Source: Campylobacter sputorum (GTDB taxonomy: Bacteria; Campylobacterota; Campylobacteria; Campylobacterales; Campylobacteraceae). Taken from it: a stretch of DNA of 64,000 nt. Location of the stretch: positions 868,001 through 932,000 of the forward strand of contig NZ_CP019685.1 of NCBI RefSeq assembly GCF_002220775.1, read 5' to 3'. The notes below the pieces were generated by a model. That model made no database searches. It was not told the DNA's origin and was given only the letters and a program-made list of their open reading frames with translations. Below are positions 7,998 through 15,992 of this stretch, piece after piece. How positions within the stretch are numbered: position 1 is the first letter of the stretch; every line of letters starts with the position of its first letter. The position numbers and the translations under genes are program-made.

Positions 7998-10176
7998 TGA
8001 ATTTCTATCTCATCCAAATAAAATCTTCATAAATCACATTTTAGGAATGCTTTATGAAAACGATGCCACACTAGAAAAACAGGTTAAAATTTATCACGAT
8101 ATTGCAAAACTTAAAAATAGTTTTCAAATTTACATAAGAGATAAATCAAAAGTAAAAAATAAAGAGCACTCTTTACTAAGCGGATATTTTTTTGTTTCAA
8201 ATAGCGACTTTGATCAGCTAGATACACTTTTTGGATTTTTAGCAATAATTTCTCATCACACAGATGTAAAAGATTTTTATTCCTTAAAAGTTTCAAACAA
8301 AAACTTTGGTGATTACTACCAAAACAGTATAGAGTTTAGCTTTGCAAATGAAGTTATAGAAAATGCAAAAACTTTTAGTGAATTTAAAGATATTAAATTT
8401 GATAATATACACGAAAAAGCTAAAAAATTATCAAGATATTTACTATTATCAGAATTTAAGCATAAATTTAATTACGATGATTTTATAAAATTTAAATCTA
8501 TTTACTCAAATTTAATCTTTAATGACAAATTTGAAGCAATTTTTAGCTCTAAATTTACTCCTTCAAAGCCCATTCAATTAAAACCGCTTGAAAAATATAT
8601 AAAAAATTTAGTAAAAGATGAAGATAGAAATCTACCTGAAAATAAAAAAAGAGAAGATTTTAGACAATTTGTTTTATCTAATTTTGATAAAAACCACTCC
8701 TTATACACATTAACAGCTCCAACAGGCTATGGCAAAACATTAACTGCTCTAAATTTCGCTCTTAAATTTAAAAAAGAAAGAGTTATTTTTACTCTTCCTT
8801 TTACATCCATCATAGATCAAACTTACGACACTTTCTCGAAAATCTATCCTGATTTGGAAGTGCAAAAAATCCACCATAAAACTATAGTCCAAAATGATGA
8901 AAACGAAGATATAGATTTAGATAGTGATAGATATTCAAAAGTTAAATTTATGCTAAACTCATTTAGTGCTGATATAAATATCACAACAATGTATCAACTA
9001 ATTTACGCCATGTTTGGTAACTCAAACAAAGACAATGTCAAATTTCACAGCCTTAAAAATAGTGTTATTATAGTTGATGAAGCTCAAGCTTTGCCATATA
9101 AATTTAGACAAGATTTTATCAAGCTTTGTGAAATTATTTCAGAAAAATTAAACTCTGTTTTCATACTTATGTCAGCAACAATGCCAGTTATCAATAGCCC
9201 TGAATTTAAAGAAATTTCAAACCTAGACTATTTCAAAAAACAAAATAGATATAAAATAAAATATTTAGATAAAGACGAAGATGAACTCATAGAACAAATC
9301 AAAATAGTTGCCAAAGATAAACACACCCTTGTCGTTGTAAATACTATCAAAAAAGCTCAAGAGCTATACTTTAAATTTCAAGATGAATTTAAAACATATT
9401 CAATAAATGGCTACATGACTGACAATCATAAATTGCAAATCATAGGTGATATTAAAAAACGGCTTAAAAATAAAAATGATAAATCTAAAAAAATACTTCT
9501 CATTTCAACCCAGTCTATTGAAGCTGGTGTGGATCTTAGCTTTGAAGTTGGATTTAGAGAAATAAGTCCTATAAGCTCTATTATACAAACAGCAGGTAGG
9601 GTAAATAGAAGCGGGGAATTTGGTGATGGTGTTTTATATGTTTTTAATAACATTAGCAAATTTGAAGCTTTAATATATGGAGATTTGCAAAATATAAGCG
9701 ATAGCATCTTTAAAATCTTAAAACAAAAAGAGATAAAAGAGAGTGAAATTTTAGAATTTTCTAATATTTATTTTAAAAAAATTCATGAAAATTTAGAAAA
9801 TTTATATATAGAAAATGAGATTTCAAAACTTGAATTTGAAACTATAAATAGCAAAATAGATGAAATTATGAAAGAAAATAGATATAAAAAACTTATTATT
9901 ATAGAACCAAAGCCTAATTTTATTTCGGATTTGGAGCAAGTTTTCTTTAATTATAAAAATGATGATGAGTTTAAAATCAAAGAATTTAGAAACAATATCA
10001 TTAAAAAAATTATAAAATACGGCGTCAATATAAGCCAAAATGACATTAAAAATTTTGGCACTCGCCTAGAAAAAGTAAAATTTTGTGATATTTCTTACTT
10101 GCCTTTTAACGCACCAGAATATGATAAAAATGTAGGAATTTTAAAAGCTAACTCCAAAGAAATGGCATTTTCATGA
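7972..10176 (+). CDS. cas3: Cas3 nuclease-helicase (HD domain fused to DExD/H helicase)
   Basis: A 734-residue Cas3, the effector that unwinds and degrades target DNA. The N-terminal HD nuclease has NHILGM, HDIAK (about residues 42-46), an EHSLLSG segment and SHHTD near residue 93. The helicase has Walker A APTGYGKT (about 248-255), DEAQ (about 369-372), MSATMP (about 399-404) and the C-terminal QSIEAGVDLSF and QTAGRVNRSG motifs. All key motifs are present, so it should be active. I chose ATG 7972 over an upstream in-frame TTG at 7939, because the HD domain begins just after it; no strong ribosome-binding site is visible and coupling to cas5 is likely. Confidence 0.93.
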   Translation: MTKDSILFDEFLSHPNKIFINHILGMLYENDATLEKQVKIYHDIAKLKNSFQIYIRDKSKVKNKEHSLLSGYFFVSNSDFDQLDTLFGFLAIISHHTDVKDFYSLKVSNKNFGDYYQNSIEFSFANEVIENAKTFSEFKDIKFDNIHEKAKKLSRYLLLSEFKHKFNYDDFIKFKSIYSNLIFNDKFEAIFSSKFTPSKPIQLKPLEKYIKNLVKDEDRNLPENKKREDFRQFVLSNFDKNHSLYTLTAPTGYGKTLTALNFALKFKKERVIFTLPFTSIIDQTYDTFSKIYPDLEVQKIHHKTIVQNDENEDIDLDSDRYSKVKFMLNSFSADINITTMYQLIYAMFGNSNKDNVKFHSLKNSVIIVDEAQALPYKFRQDFIKLCEIISEKLNSVFILMSATMPVINSPEFKEISNLDYFKKQNRYKIKYLDKDEDELIEQIKIVAKDKHTLVVVNTIKKAQELYFKFQDEFKTYSINGYMTDNHKLQIIGDIKKRLKNKNDKSKKILLISTQSIEAGVDLSFEVGFREISPISSIIQTAGRVNRSGEFGDGVLYVFNNISKFEALIYGDLQNISDSIFKILKQKEIKESEILEFSNIYFKKIHENLENLYIENEISKLEFETINSKIDEIMKENRYKKLIIIEPKPNFISDLEQVFFNYKNDDEFKIKEFRNNIIKKIIKYGVNISQNDIKNFGTRLEKVKFCDISYLPFNAPEYDKNVGILKANSKEMAFS

Positions 10177-10670
10177 TTTTTACAAAAGAAGAGATCACAG
10201 GTACTTTGGTAAATTACTACACAACTTGTAAAAGAGAAGCTTGGCTGTATTCTAGAAAAATTCACGCACGACAAGATGATGAAAATATGCTAATTGGAAA
10301 AGCCTTAGCTGATTTAAGGGAAAATTTGCACGATTTCCCATACTCAAACCTTAAATTTGATAAAATTGCAAAGCAAAGTGGTCACTACATCATAACCGAA
10401 TATAAAAAATCTCTAAAAAACGAAAACGCCGCTAAAATGCAGCTTCTTTTTTATATCTACACTCTTAAAACCGCTCTAAATTTAAAGCAAATTTATGGAA
10501 AAGTAATAAGTGGTAAAAAAGTTATCGCCATTGATGATAGCGATGAGAATTTTAAGCTTATAAGAGAGCTTTTGGATGAAATGAGTGAGTTTTTAAGCCT
10601 TAAAACTCCACCAAAGGCAGCTAAATGTAAATTTTGTAAAAATTGCGCTTACAATGACTATTGTTTTTAA
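10173..10670 (+). CDS. cas4: Cas4 RecB-like nuclease with iron-sulfur cluster
   Basis: A 165-residue Cas4 that, with Cas1-Cas2, trims prespacers and selects PAM and orientation. One cysteine near residue 19 (TCKREAW) and the C-terminal CKFC..C.....C group (about residues 151-164) are the four cluster ligands. ITEYKKS (about residues 74-80) carries the E-x-K nuclease motif. It starts by ATGA overlap with cas3 and is followed directly by cas2 and cas1, the standard I-B adaptation set. Confidence 0.92.
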   Translation: MIFTKEEITGTLVNYYTTCKREAWLYSRKIHARQDDENMLIGKALADLRENLHDFPYSNLKFDKIAKQSGHYIITEYKKSLKNENAAKMQLLFYIYTLKTALNLKQIYGKVISGKKVIAIDDSDENFKLIRELLDEMSEFLSLKTPPKAAKCKFCKNCAYNDYCF

Positions 10671-10679
10671 GGGAAATTT

Positions 10680-10958
10680 ATGTATATTATTTTGTTTTAT
10701 GACATCTCAAATAGCGAAGAAAAAGAGAAAAATAATTCAAACCGCGTAAGAAAACTTGTAGAAAAATATATCCCAAGAGTGCAATTTAGCGTCTATGAAG
10801 GCGAGATTAGAGAAAGTGACTACAAAAAGCTAACCGCCCATCTCAAAAAGCTCATCCACGCCAAATTTGACTCTATAATCATCTATAAATTTGATAAGCA
10901 AAGTTACACTAAACGCGAAGTTATAGGTATAGATAAAAATGAACCACTTTTTAGTTAA
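10680..10958 (+). CDS. cas2: CRISPR adaptation protein Cas2
   Basis: A 92-residue Cas2 that bridges two Cas1 dimers in the spacer integrase. The N-terminal YIILFYDISN gives the ferredoxin-like first strand with the conserved Asp at residue 8, and VQFSVYEGEI (about residues 34-43) is the family's second hallmark. Length is normal. GGGAAATTT precedes the ATG as a ribosome-binding region. It lies nine bases before cas1. Confidence 0.93.
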   Translation: MYIILFYDISNSEEKEKNNSNRVRKLVEKYIPRVQFSVYEGEIRESDYKKLTAHLKKLIHAKFDSIIIYKFDKQSYTKREVIGIDKNEPLFS

Positions 10959-10967
10959 AGGAGATTT

Positions 10968-11960
10968 ATGAAAACAGATAGAACACATTTTTTGCTAAGC
11001 AGTGGAAAACTTTATAGAAAAGATAACAATATTTATTTTGATAAATATGATGAAGATGGCTTGATTTTAAACACAAAAATCCTACCCATAAACGCTATCA
11101 ATGAAATTTATATCCTTGGCAAAGTTGAGTTAGATACCTATACTATGGCGTTTTTAAGCACGAATAATATCTTGCTTCATATATTTAGTCAGCATGGAAG
11201 TTTTCGTGGAAATTTCTATCCAAACTCGCCAAATTCAGTAAATAAAAGCGGCTTTGTGCTTTTAAATCAAGTAAGAACTTTTGACGATGAGATAAAAAGA
11301 GTAGCAATCGCTAAAGAAATAACCAAAGCTAGGATGATAAACTCTATAAATAACTGCACAAAAAGAGGCGTTAAATTTGAAGAAGATGGGCATCTTAAAG
11401 CTCTAAAAAATGCCCAAAATATAGCCCAAATTATGGCGTGCGAAGGGGCTTTTGCAAAGGAATATTTTATAAAATGGAACGAAATCATAAAAAATCAAAA
11501 AAGCTTTAAATTTATCGCTCGCTCAAAACGCCCACCAACTGATAAAATCAACACTTTTATAAGCTATGTAAATACTAGAATTTATAATGTTTGCTTAAGC
11601 GAAATTTATAAAACCGAGCTTGATCCTAGGATTTCGTTTTTACACGAGCCAAATTACAGGTCGCTTAGCTTGCATCTTGATTTGGCTGAGATTTTTAAGC
11701 CTGTTTTAGGGGATAATTTGATTTTTAATATGCTAAATAAAGATGAAATCACAGCAAAAGACTTTAAAACTGATGCCGGAAGGATAAGGTTTACAAACGA
11801 AGCTGTGCAAAAAATAGAGTTAAATATGATAAAAGCCCTTACTTCTCAGGTGAAATTTGAAAATCAGTTTTTAACTTATAGGCAAATAATTAGGCGTGAA
11901 GCAAATCAGATAAAAAAGTGCATTTGTGAGAATTATCCTTATGAAGGGTATGTTGATTAG
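10968..11960 (+). CDS. cas1: CRISPR adaptation endonuclease/integrase Cas1
   Basis: A 330-residue Cas1. The conserved C-terminal active-site region is present: CEGAFAKEYF (Glu ligand, about residues 154-163), then SFLHEPNYRSLSLHLDLAE (about residues 223-241) with the His and Asp ligands. GGAGATTT precedes the start. It is the last gene of the operon, and the array leader begins directly after it, so cas transcription probably runs toward the array. All adaptation residues look intact, so spacer uptake should be possible. Confidence 0.94.
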   Translation: MKTDRTHFLLSSGKLYRKDNNIYFDKYDEDGLILNTKILPINAINEIYILGKVELDTYTMAFLSTNNILLHIFSQHGSFRGNFYPNSPNSVNKSGFVLLNQVRTFDDEIKRVAIAKEITKARMINSINNCTKRGVKFEEDGHLKALKNAQNIAQIMACEGAFAKEYFIKWNEIIKNQKSFKFIARSKRPPTDKINTFISYVNTRIYNVCLSEIYKTELDPRISFLHEPNYRSLSLHLDLAEIFKPVLGDNLIFNMLNKDEITAKDFKTDAGRIRFTNEAVQKIELNMIKALTSQVKFENQFLTYRQIIRREANQIKKCICENYPYEGYVD

Positions 11961-12143
11961 CTTACTTTACAAGAGAGATTTTGTATTTTTTTGGGGATTA
12001 GTTTTTAAAGCTAAGTTTAAGTTTATTTAAATGCCTATATTTAGGGTTTTTTGTTTGCAAAAAAGGCTTTTATAAGCAGCTTTTAAGTCGGATATATTTA
12101 TAATAATTTGCAATGATTGCCGATGTATGATGATTTGGTTGCT
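11961..12143 (+). promoter_or_regulatory. CRISPR leader
   Basis: A 183-bp AT-rich stretch between cas1 and the first repeat, with no ORF. Repeats next to it are perfect while those at the far end (20304, 20370) are degenerate, so this is the leader side where new spacers would be added and where pre-crRNA transcription should begin. Confidence 0.7.
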
Positions 12144-12770
12144 GTTAAAATTTAATCCTATGGATTTTGAAACCTAGGCTACTTTGGAGAGCCATAGAGA
12201 TACTTGGGAAGGTTAAAATTTAATCCTATGGATTTTGAAACCAAAGAAGTAGAAGTAAGCTATATGTTCCTCTTATAGTTAAAATTTAATCCTATGGATT
12301 TTGAAACCTTTTATGTGATCTATTAGTTGAAAATAGCTTTCATTGTTAAAATTTAATCCTATGGATTTTGAAACAAGCTATCAAACACACTATCTGTTTT
12401 TTCTTTTGTGTTAAAATTTAATCCTATGGATTTTGAAACTCAAAAACTGCGTATCAAACCATAATGAATTGGAAAAGGTTAAAATTTAATCCTATGGATT
12501 TTGAAACTGTAGATAGGCTTAAGTTCTATAAAGATAATCCAGAGTTAAAATTTAATCCTATGGATTTTGAAACTGCCAGTTGCTGCGACTTCAGGGCTTT
12601 TTCCAAGACTGTTAAAATTTAATCCTATGGATTTTGAAACAAATGAAAAATATCAACTAAAGGGTAGAGCTTTGTCGTTAAAATTTAATCCTATGGATTT
12701 TGAAACGAGCGGGAGCGGGTTATGAAAAACTGCCTTGAACGTTAAAATTTAATCCTATGGATTTTGAAAC
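12144..12770 (+). CRISPR. CRISPR array, 10 identical 30-bp repeats and 9 normal spacers
   Basis: Repeats begin GTTAAAATTT and end GGATTTTGAAAC. They start at 12144, 12212, 12278, 12345, 12410, 12478, 12544, 12611, 12677 and 12741 and are identical to one another. The nine spacers are 34 to 38 bp. The repeat is of the I-B kind, matching the adjacent cas genes. I found no obvious match of these spacers elsewhere in the window by eye. After the tenth repeat the array does not end: the next repeat comes 7467 bp later, beyond a block of conjugation genes. Confidence 0.97.
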
Positions 12771-13030
12771 GCATTTGTCATATCAACCATTTGCTTTTCT
12801 ATACTCTCATTCTTTAAAAGCTCTCTATGATTAATTAAAAGCCTTTGTTTTAGCTCATCATTCTCAACCACTTTATCTACTTGAGTTTTTCTTATCTGCT
12901 CGTAGTTTGTATGGTCTTTTCGTTTAGCTGTCTAACTCTACTGATTAATGCCGTCTTCGCCACTACTACTCCACACTCCAGCCAAAAGAAATTCTACTGA
13001 AAAAATAAAAACCAAAAGTATCTTTTTCAT
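12771..13030 (-). pseudogene. Broken VirB5/TrbJ-like exported protein gene
   Basis: The minus-strand start at 13030 gives a signal peptide (MKKILLVFIFSVEFLLAG) but the frame stops after about 30 codons. Coding sense continues in a second frame (VVAKTALISRVRQLNEKTIQ) and then a third (NYEQIRKTQVDKVVENDELK, and onward to QMVDMTN), ending in the CRISPR repeat. So there are two frameshifts and the 3' end meets the repeat. A small exported, helical protein at this place in a T4SS cluster suggests a VirB5/TrbJ-like pilus protein, but that is inference from composition and context. Confidence 0.6.
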
Positions 13031-13371
13031 TTTTCAAAGTATCCTTTTTCGTTTTCTTTGGTATTTAATATCCCTTGAAGCTTGTTTATAACATCTTGAT
13101 TAAATACTATTTGTTTTTCTAAAACCGCTTGAAGTACTACTAACTTTTGATTTTGAATAAGTATGTTTTTATTCTCCACTTCTAATTCCTGGTGTGCCTT
13201 ATGAATTTTTGCCACAATCTCATTAATCTTTTCTGCTGTCTGCTTGTCTAGTGCTTCAAATTTTTGCACCGATACTTGTCCTAGCTGTTGCCCTAGTCCT
13301 TGATCACGGCAACCACCACAAGCAAAAACATAGATCGCACTAAAAACCATTAACACAATAATCTTTTTCAC
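13027..13371 (-). CDS. Small exported protein of the T4SS segment
   Basis: A 114-residue protein with an N-terminal signal peptide (MKKIIVLMVFSAIYVFACGG). The cysteine at the cleavage region could be lipidated, though the lipobox is poor. The rest is helical and rich in Gln, Lys and Glu (coiled-coil-like, about residues 35-105). Its stop overlaps the start of the next broken gene (ATGA) and its start overlaps the upstream gene, so it belonged to an operon. The size and position would suit a small VirB7-like or VirB5-like periplasmic factor, but I do not recognise a family. Confidence 0.6.
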   Translation of the reverse strand: MKKIIVLMVFSAIYVFACGGCRDQGLGQQLGQVSVQKFEALDKQTAEKINEIVAKIHKAHQELEVENKNILIQNQKLVVLQAVLEKQIVFNQDVINKLQGILNTKENEKGYFEK

Positions 13372-13856
13372 TGTTTATCTCCTCCTAAATTCTCCTTACA
13401 CTGATCCGCAAATTTTTCAAGTAAATTCTTACAAAACACCATAATATCATCCAATTCACTATTGCAAATTATTTTAAAAGGCAACTCCACCTTAGCAAAT
13501 ATAGATAACTTTATAAGGTCTCTATTCTCTACTTTTAACGCCTCTTCTTCATTGCCATAATGTCCTCCGCCGTAATACTCTATAACCAATAAAGGCTCGG
13601 CTGTTTTTTTGCTAGTTATCAAAAAATCAACGGATAGTTTATTAAAATCCGGATAAGCAATATCACTACTTATAAAAGCCGATAAATTTACTTGAGAATT
13701 TATATTTACAAGTCCACTAATGCCAAGCTCATTAATCGCTTTTATCAAAGCACTATAAACCTTTATTTCTTCTTGATTTAATAGGCTTTTTTTACTAAAT
13801 GTATCCTTTTGAATTCTTACTACTGTAGAGTTTTCAATGTTTTTTTTATCTATCAT
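13368..13856 (-). CDS. DUF2726-type nuclease-like protein
   Basis: A 162-residue cytoplasmic protein. The pattern LLNQEEIKVYSALIKAI (about residues 25-41), then VDFLITSKKTAEPLLVIEYYGG (about 75-96, written in part) and HYG resembles DUF2726, a restriction-endonuclease-like fold in which a D...E core lies on two strands. A catalytic role is not shown. It is embedded in the conjugation operon, overlapping its neighbours by four bases on each side, and could handle DNA or defend the element. Confidence 0.55.
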   Translation of the reverse strand: MIDKKNIENSTVVRIQKDTFSKKSLLNQEEIKVYSALIKAINELGISGLVNINSQVNLSAFISSDIAYPDFNKLSVDFLITSKKTAEPLLVIEYYGGGHYGNEEEALKVENRDLIKLSIFAKVELPFKIICNSELDDIMVFCKNLLEKFADQCKENLGGDKQ

Positions 13857-14224
13857 TCTTTAATCTTTTTTGCCGAATTTAGCTCTAGCATTTCACGCAA
13901 TTTTTTCTCAACTCTAATATTAAAAGCAACCAAGCTCCTAAACACAAATCCGTCAAAATGCTTTCCGTCTTTGGTGTAGTTAAACCAGTATTTGTAGTAA
14001 AAAATAATAGATATGAGATATAGAGTAATTACGATATCCAAGCTATATCCGCTCAGTTTATAAAGTAGGTAGGCAATTATCATAGCAATTAAATTAAAAC
14101 CACTGGTAAAAAGATAAACTATGCCAAGTTTCAATCTATACTGCTCTTTATTGACTATATTTAAAAGTTTCTCTTTGCGTCTTTGTTCCTTAAGAGCCTC
14201 ATCAGTTGAAAAATCATTTGCCAT
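13853..14224 (-). CDS. Two-helix membrane protein of the T4SS segment, unknown function
   Basis: A 123-residue protein with two hydrophobic helices (about residues 34-55, LGIVYLFTSGFNLIAMIIAY, and 62-80) between charged termini. No known domain is recognised. It overlaps the downstream gene by four bases, so it is part of the same operon. Small inner-membrane proteins of this kind are common in T4SS clusters (VirB3-like or mating-pair factors), but a specific assignment is not supported. Confidence 0.55.
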   Translation of the reverse strand: MANDFSTDEALKEQRRKEKLLNIVNKEQYRLKLGIVYLFTSGFNLIAMIIAYLLYKLSGYSLDIVITLYLISIIFYYKYWFNYTKDGKHFDGFVFRSLVAFNIRVEKKLREMLELNSAKKIKE

Positions 14225-14226
14225 AC

Positions 14227-14487
14227 TTATTCCTTGTAGTATTTTTTCTCTGCGTCAATGATAAAATTATTAAAAAGCAAGTGTTTAAATTTGTTTAACT
14301 CAAATATAAAATTTGCCTTGCTAATCAATATATCTTTCATAATTTCTTTTTTATTGATGATAGTAATATACTGATTTTCGTGTGTAGGATATACCTCTGT
14401 ATGTTCTTTTGTAAGACTACTTAAAGCACCTGGAGAATTTGCAAAACAAATACCGCTCATTAGGGCAATAAATATAAGTTTTCTCAT
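14227..14487 (-). CDS. Small exported protein, unknown function
   Basis: An 86-residue protein with a short signal peptide (MRKLIFIALMSGICFAN). The mature part of about 70 residues has no cysteines and no family I recognise. Its start overlaps the stop of the PIN-domain gene (ATGA-type spacing), so it was co-expressed. Likely periplasmic. Confidence 0.5.
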   Translation of the reverse strand: MRKLIFIALMSGICFANSPGALSSLTKEHTEVYPTHENQYITIINKKEIMKDILISKANFIFELNKFKHLLFNNFIIDAEKKYYKE

Positions 14488-15170
14488 TGTTTATCTCTTT
14501 TAATTTCTGCCTTATTTGTATCCACTGGAGTATTTGAAAAAATTTCATTAAACTCTTTTTTTAAATCACTTATACTTTTATCTGCTTTATCTTGCGTGGG
14601 AATATAATCAGGTATGTTAGGGTCAGTTCTTTTTAGTGGTATATCAAGCTTAGGAAATTTCTTATCATTCGTGTAAATAACATCACAGCCATTTTCTTTA
14701 GCTATAAAATACTGCAAAACATCTTCTAAATCATTGCTTGGATTATCTCTGCAATACTTTATAGCCTCTATTGTAGCAATAGACGTGGTAGGCAATAGCT
14801 CAACAACACCATTATTACACATTGAGTATAATGCCTCTATAACTAGCTTTTTGTTATTATCTTGTTTTGGTTCTTTTAAAATTTCATCTATAAAAAACTT
14901 AGCTACTTCAAAAGCATTGTTTTTATTTAGTTTATCATTAAAAACACTGGCTTGATTGCGTAAAGATATCATCTGCTGGATAAAAAACTGATTTTCTTTA
15001 TAAGCATTACTTGCTATGTAATATATAGTTGGTATAGAAGTGGATGAAACTGTCATTGCAACTTTATCTTTAATAAGATTATTGAATTCTTGTATTGATA
15101 GTTTGCTGTATATCCTATCCTCCAACATCAAATCACAAACAAAATTTATATCTAAAAAGACTTTTTACAT
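14484..15170 (-). CDS. PIN-domain (VapC-like) toxin gene with a stop at codon 2, probably inactive
   Basis: Read from ATG at 15170, the protein would begin M-stop-K-V-F-L-D-I-N-F-V-C-D, where VFLDINFVCD is the classic PIN start with the first catalytic Asp. Codon 2 is TAA where AAA would be expected. The open part then continues for over 215 codons, with the second PIN block DLEDVLQYFIAKENGCDVIYTND (about residues 137-159). Translation could only restart at TTG 15131 or ATG 15128, which loses the first Asp. PIN toxins are RNases; this one is probably dead. The C-terminal tail (about 55 residues past the PIN fold) is charged and unusual. Confidence 0.6.
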
Positions 15171-15171
15171 T

Positions 15172-15417
15172 CTAAGCCCTTAACCTAGATAACGCCCTAA
15201 CCTCTTTGATTTGCTCGTTCGTTATATCCACGCCCTTAATAACACCTATAAAATCCTTAGCTTTTTCCAATTTTTCTTCTACTTCATTATCAACATTTTT
15301 TGTATCAACTGAATTTTTTATATTATTAACTTTACTAACCAGCCACCTAGCAAAATCTACCAAATCTTCACGTTCTTTTGGTATATCAAGATGAAAACTT
15401 ATAAATTCTTGCCTCAT
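15172..15417 (-). CDS. Probable antitoxin of the PIN toxin pair
   Basis: An 81-residue, highly charged helical protein ending one base before the toxin start. The start at 15417 is supported by a strong TAGGAGG eight bases upstream; the open frame extends further upstream to 15519 but that part is basic, overlaps the previous gene and has no start signals. Size, order (antitoxin first) and spacing suit a type II toxin-antitoxin pair. No DNA-binding motif is recognised, so the role is by context. Such pairs commonly stabilise plasmids. Confidence 0.5.
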   Translation of the reverse strand: MRQEFISFHLDIPKEREDLVDFARWLVSKVNNIKNSVDTKNVDNEVEEKLEKAKDFIGVIKGVDITNEQIKEVRALSRLRA

Positions 15418-15472
15418 TTTATTCCTCCTAAATCTACGTGAGCCATGTTTAGCTCTAATAATAAGACATCTC

Positions 15473-15883
15473 TTACTTTTCCTTTTTCTCTGCTTCTTTT
15501 TTTCTAGCTTCCAAATCAACTACTTTAGCTTTATAAAGTTCCACATCTCTTTCTTTCTCTTGCAAATTTTCTTTGGCTTTTTCTATTTTTTGAGTGTTTT
15601 TACTTTCGGTTGCTATCTCAAGCTCTTTTTTGGCTTTGTCTAAATCTTTAAGAGACTTATTGTATCTTGCTTTGGCTCTCTTTATCATTCCCTCATCATA
15701 ACCTACATCACGTGGAGTTTTATCAAGAATTCTATTTAAATCTCCCTTTCCGCCTGGCATATCATAAGAGGGTTTAGTAATTTTACAATTAGTCAATGCT
15801 CTCATTTCAGGAGTGCATTCCTCAGCAAATGCAAAATTTGTCAAGATTGCTACAGCTAACCCAATTGAGCTTAACCTCTTCAT
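15473..15883 (-). CDS. Exported coiled-coil protein with a KPSYDMPGGKG motif
   Basis: A 136-residue protein with a signal peptide (about residues 1-20), an early cysteine pair (ECTPEMRALTNC), then KPSYDMPGGKGDLNRI (about residues 37-52) and a long charged coiled coil (about 65-136). The motif KPSYDMPGGKG recurs word for word in the larger exported protein at 18176-19339 of the same cluster. AAGGAGAAATAAA before the ATG is a clear ribosome-binding site. It lies in the T4SS operon, so a periplasmic or mating-pair role is likely; the family is not known to me. Confidence 0.6.
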   Translation of the reverse strand: MKRLSSIGLAVAILTNFAFAEECTPEMRALTNCKITKPSYDMPGGKGDLNRILDKTPRDVGYDEGMIKRAKARYNKSLKDLDKAKKELEIATESKNTQKIEKAKENLQEKERDVELYKAKVVDLEARKKEAEKKEK

Positions 15884-15992
15884 TTTATTTCTCCTTATGC
15901 TTTTAATATCTTAATTATATCATATTCTTTGTCTAAATTGCTATCTTCTTAATATAGAATATAAGAAAATAGCAATCAACTACTATTTTTTA

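Noticed and set aside
12174-12740. Self-targeting spacers against the captured T4SS or fic DNA
   Set aside because: I saw no match of the nine spacers to the window by eye. A proper search of both strands is still worth doing, so this is a weak rejection.
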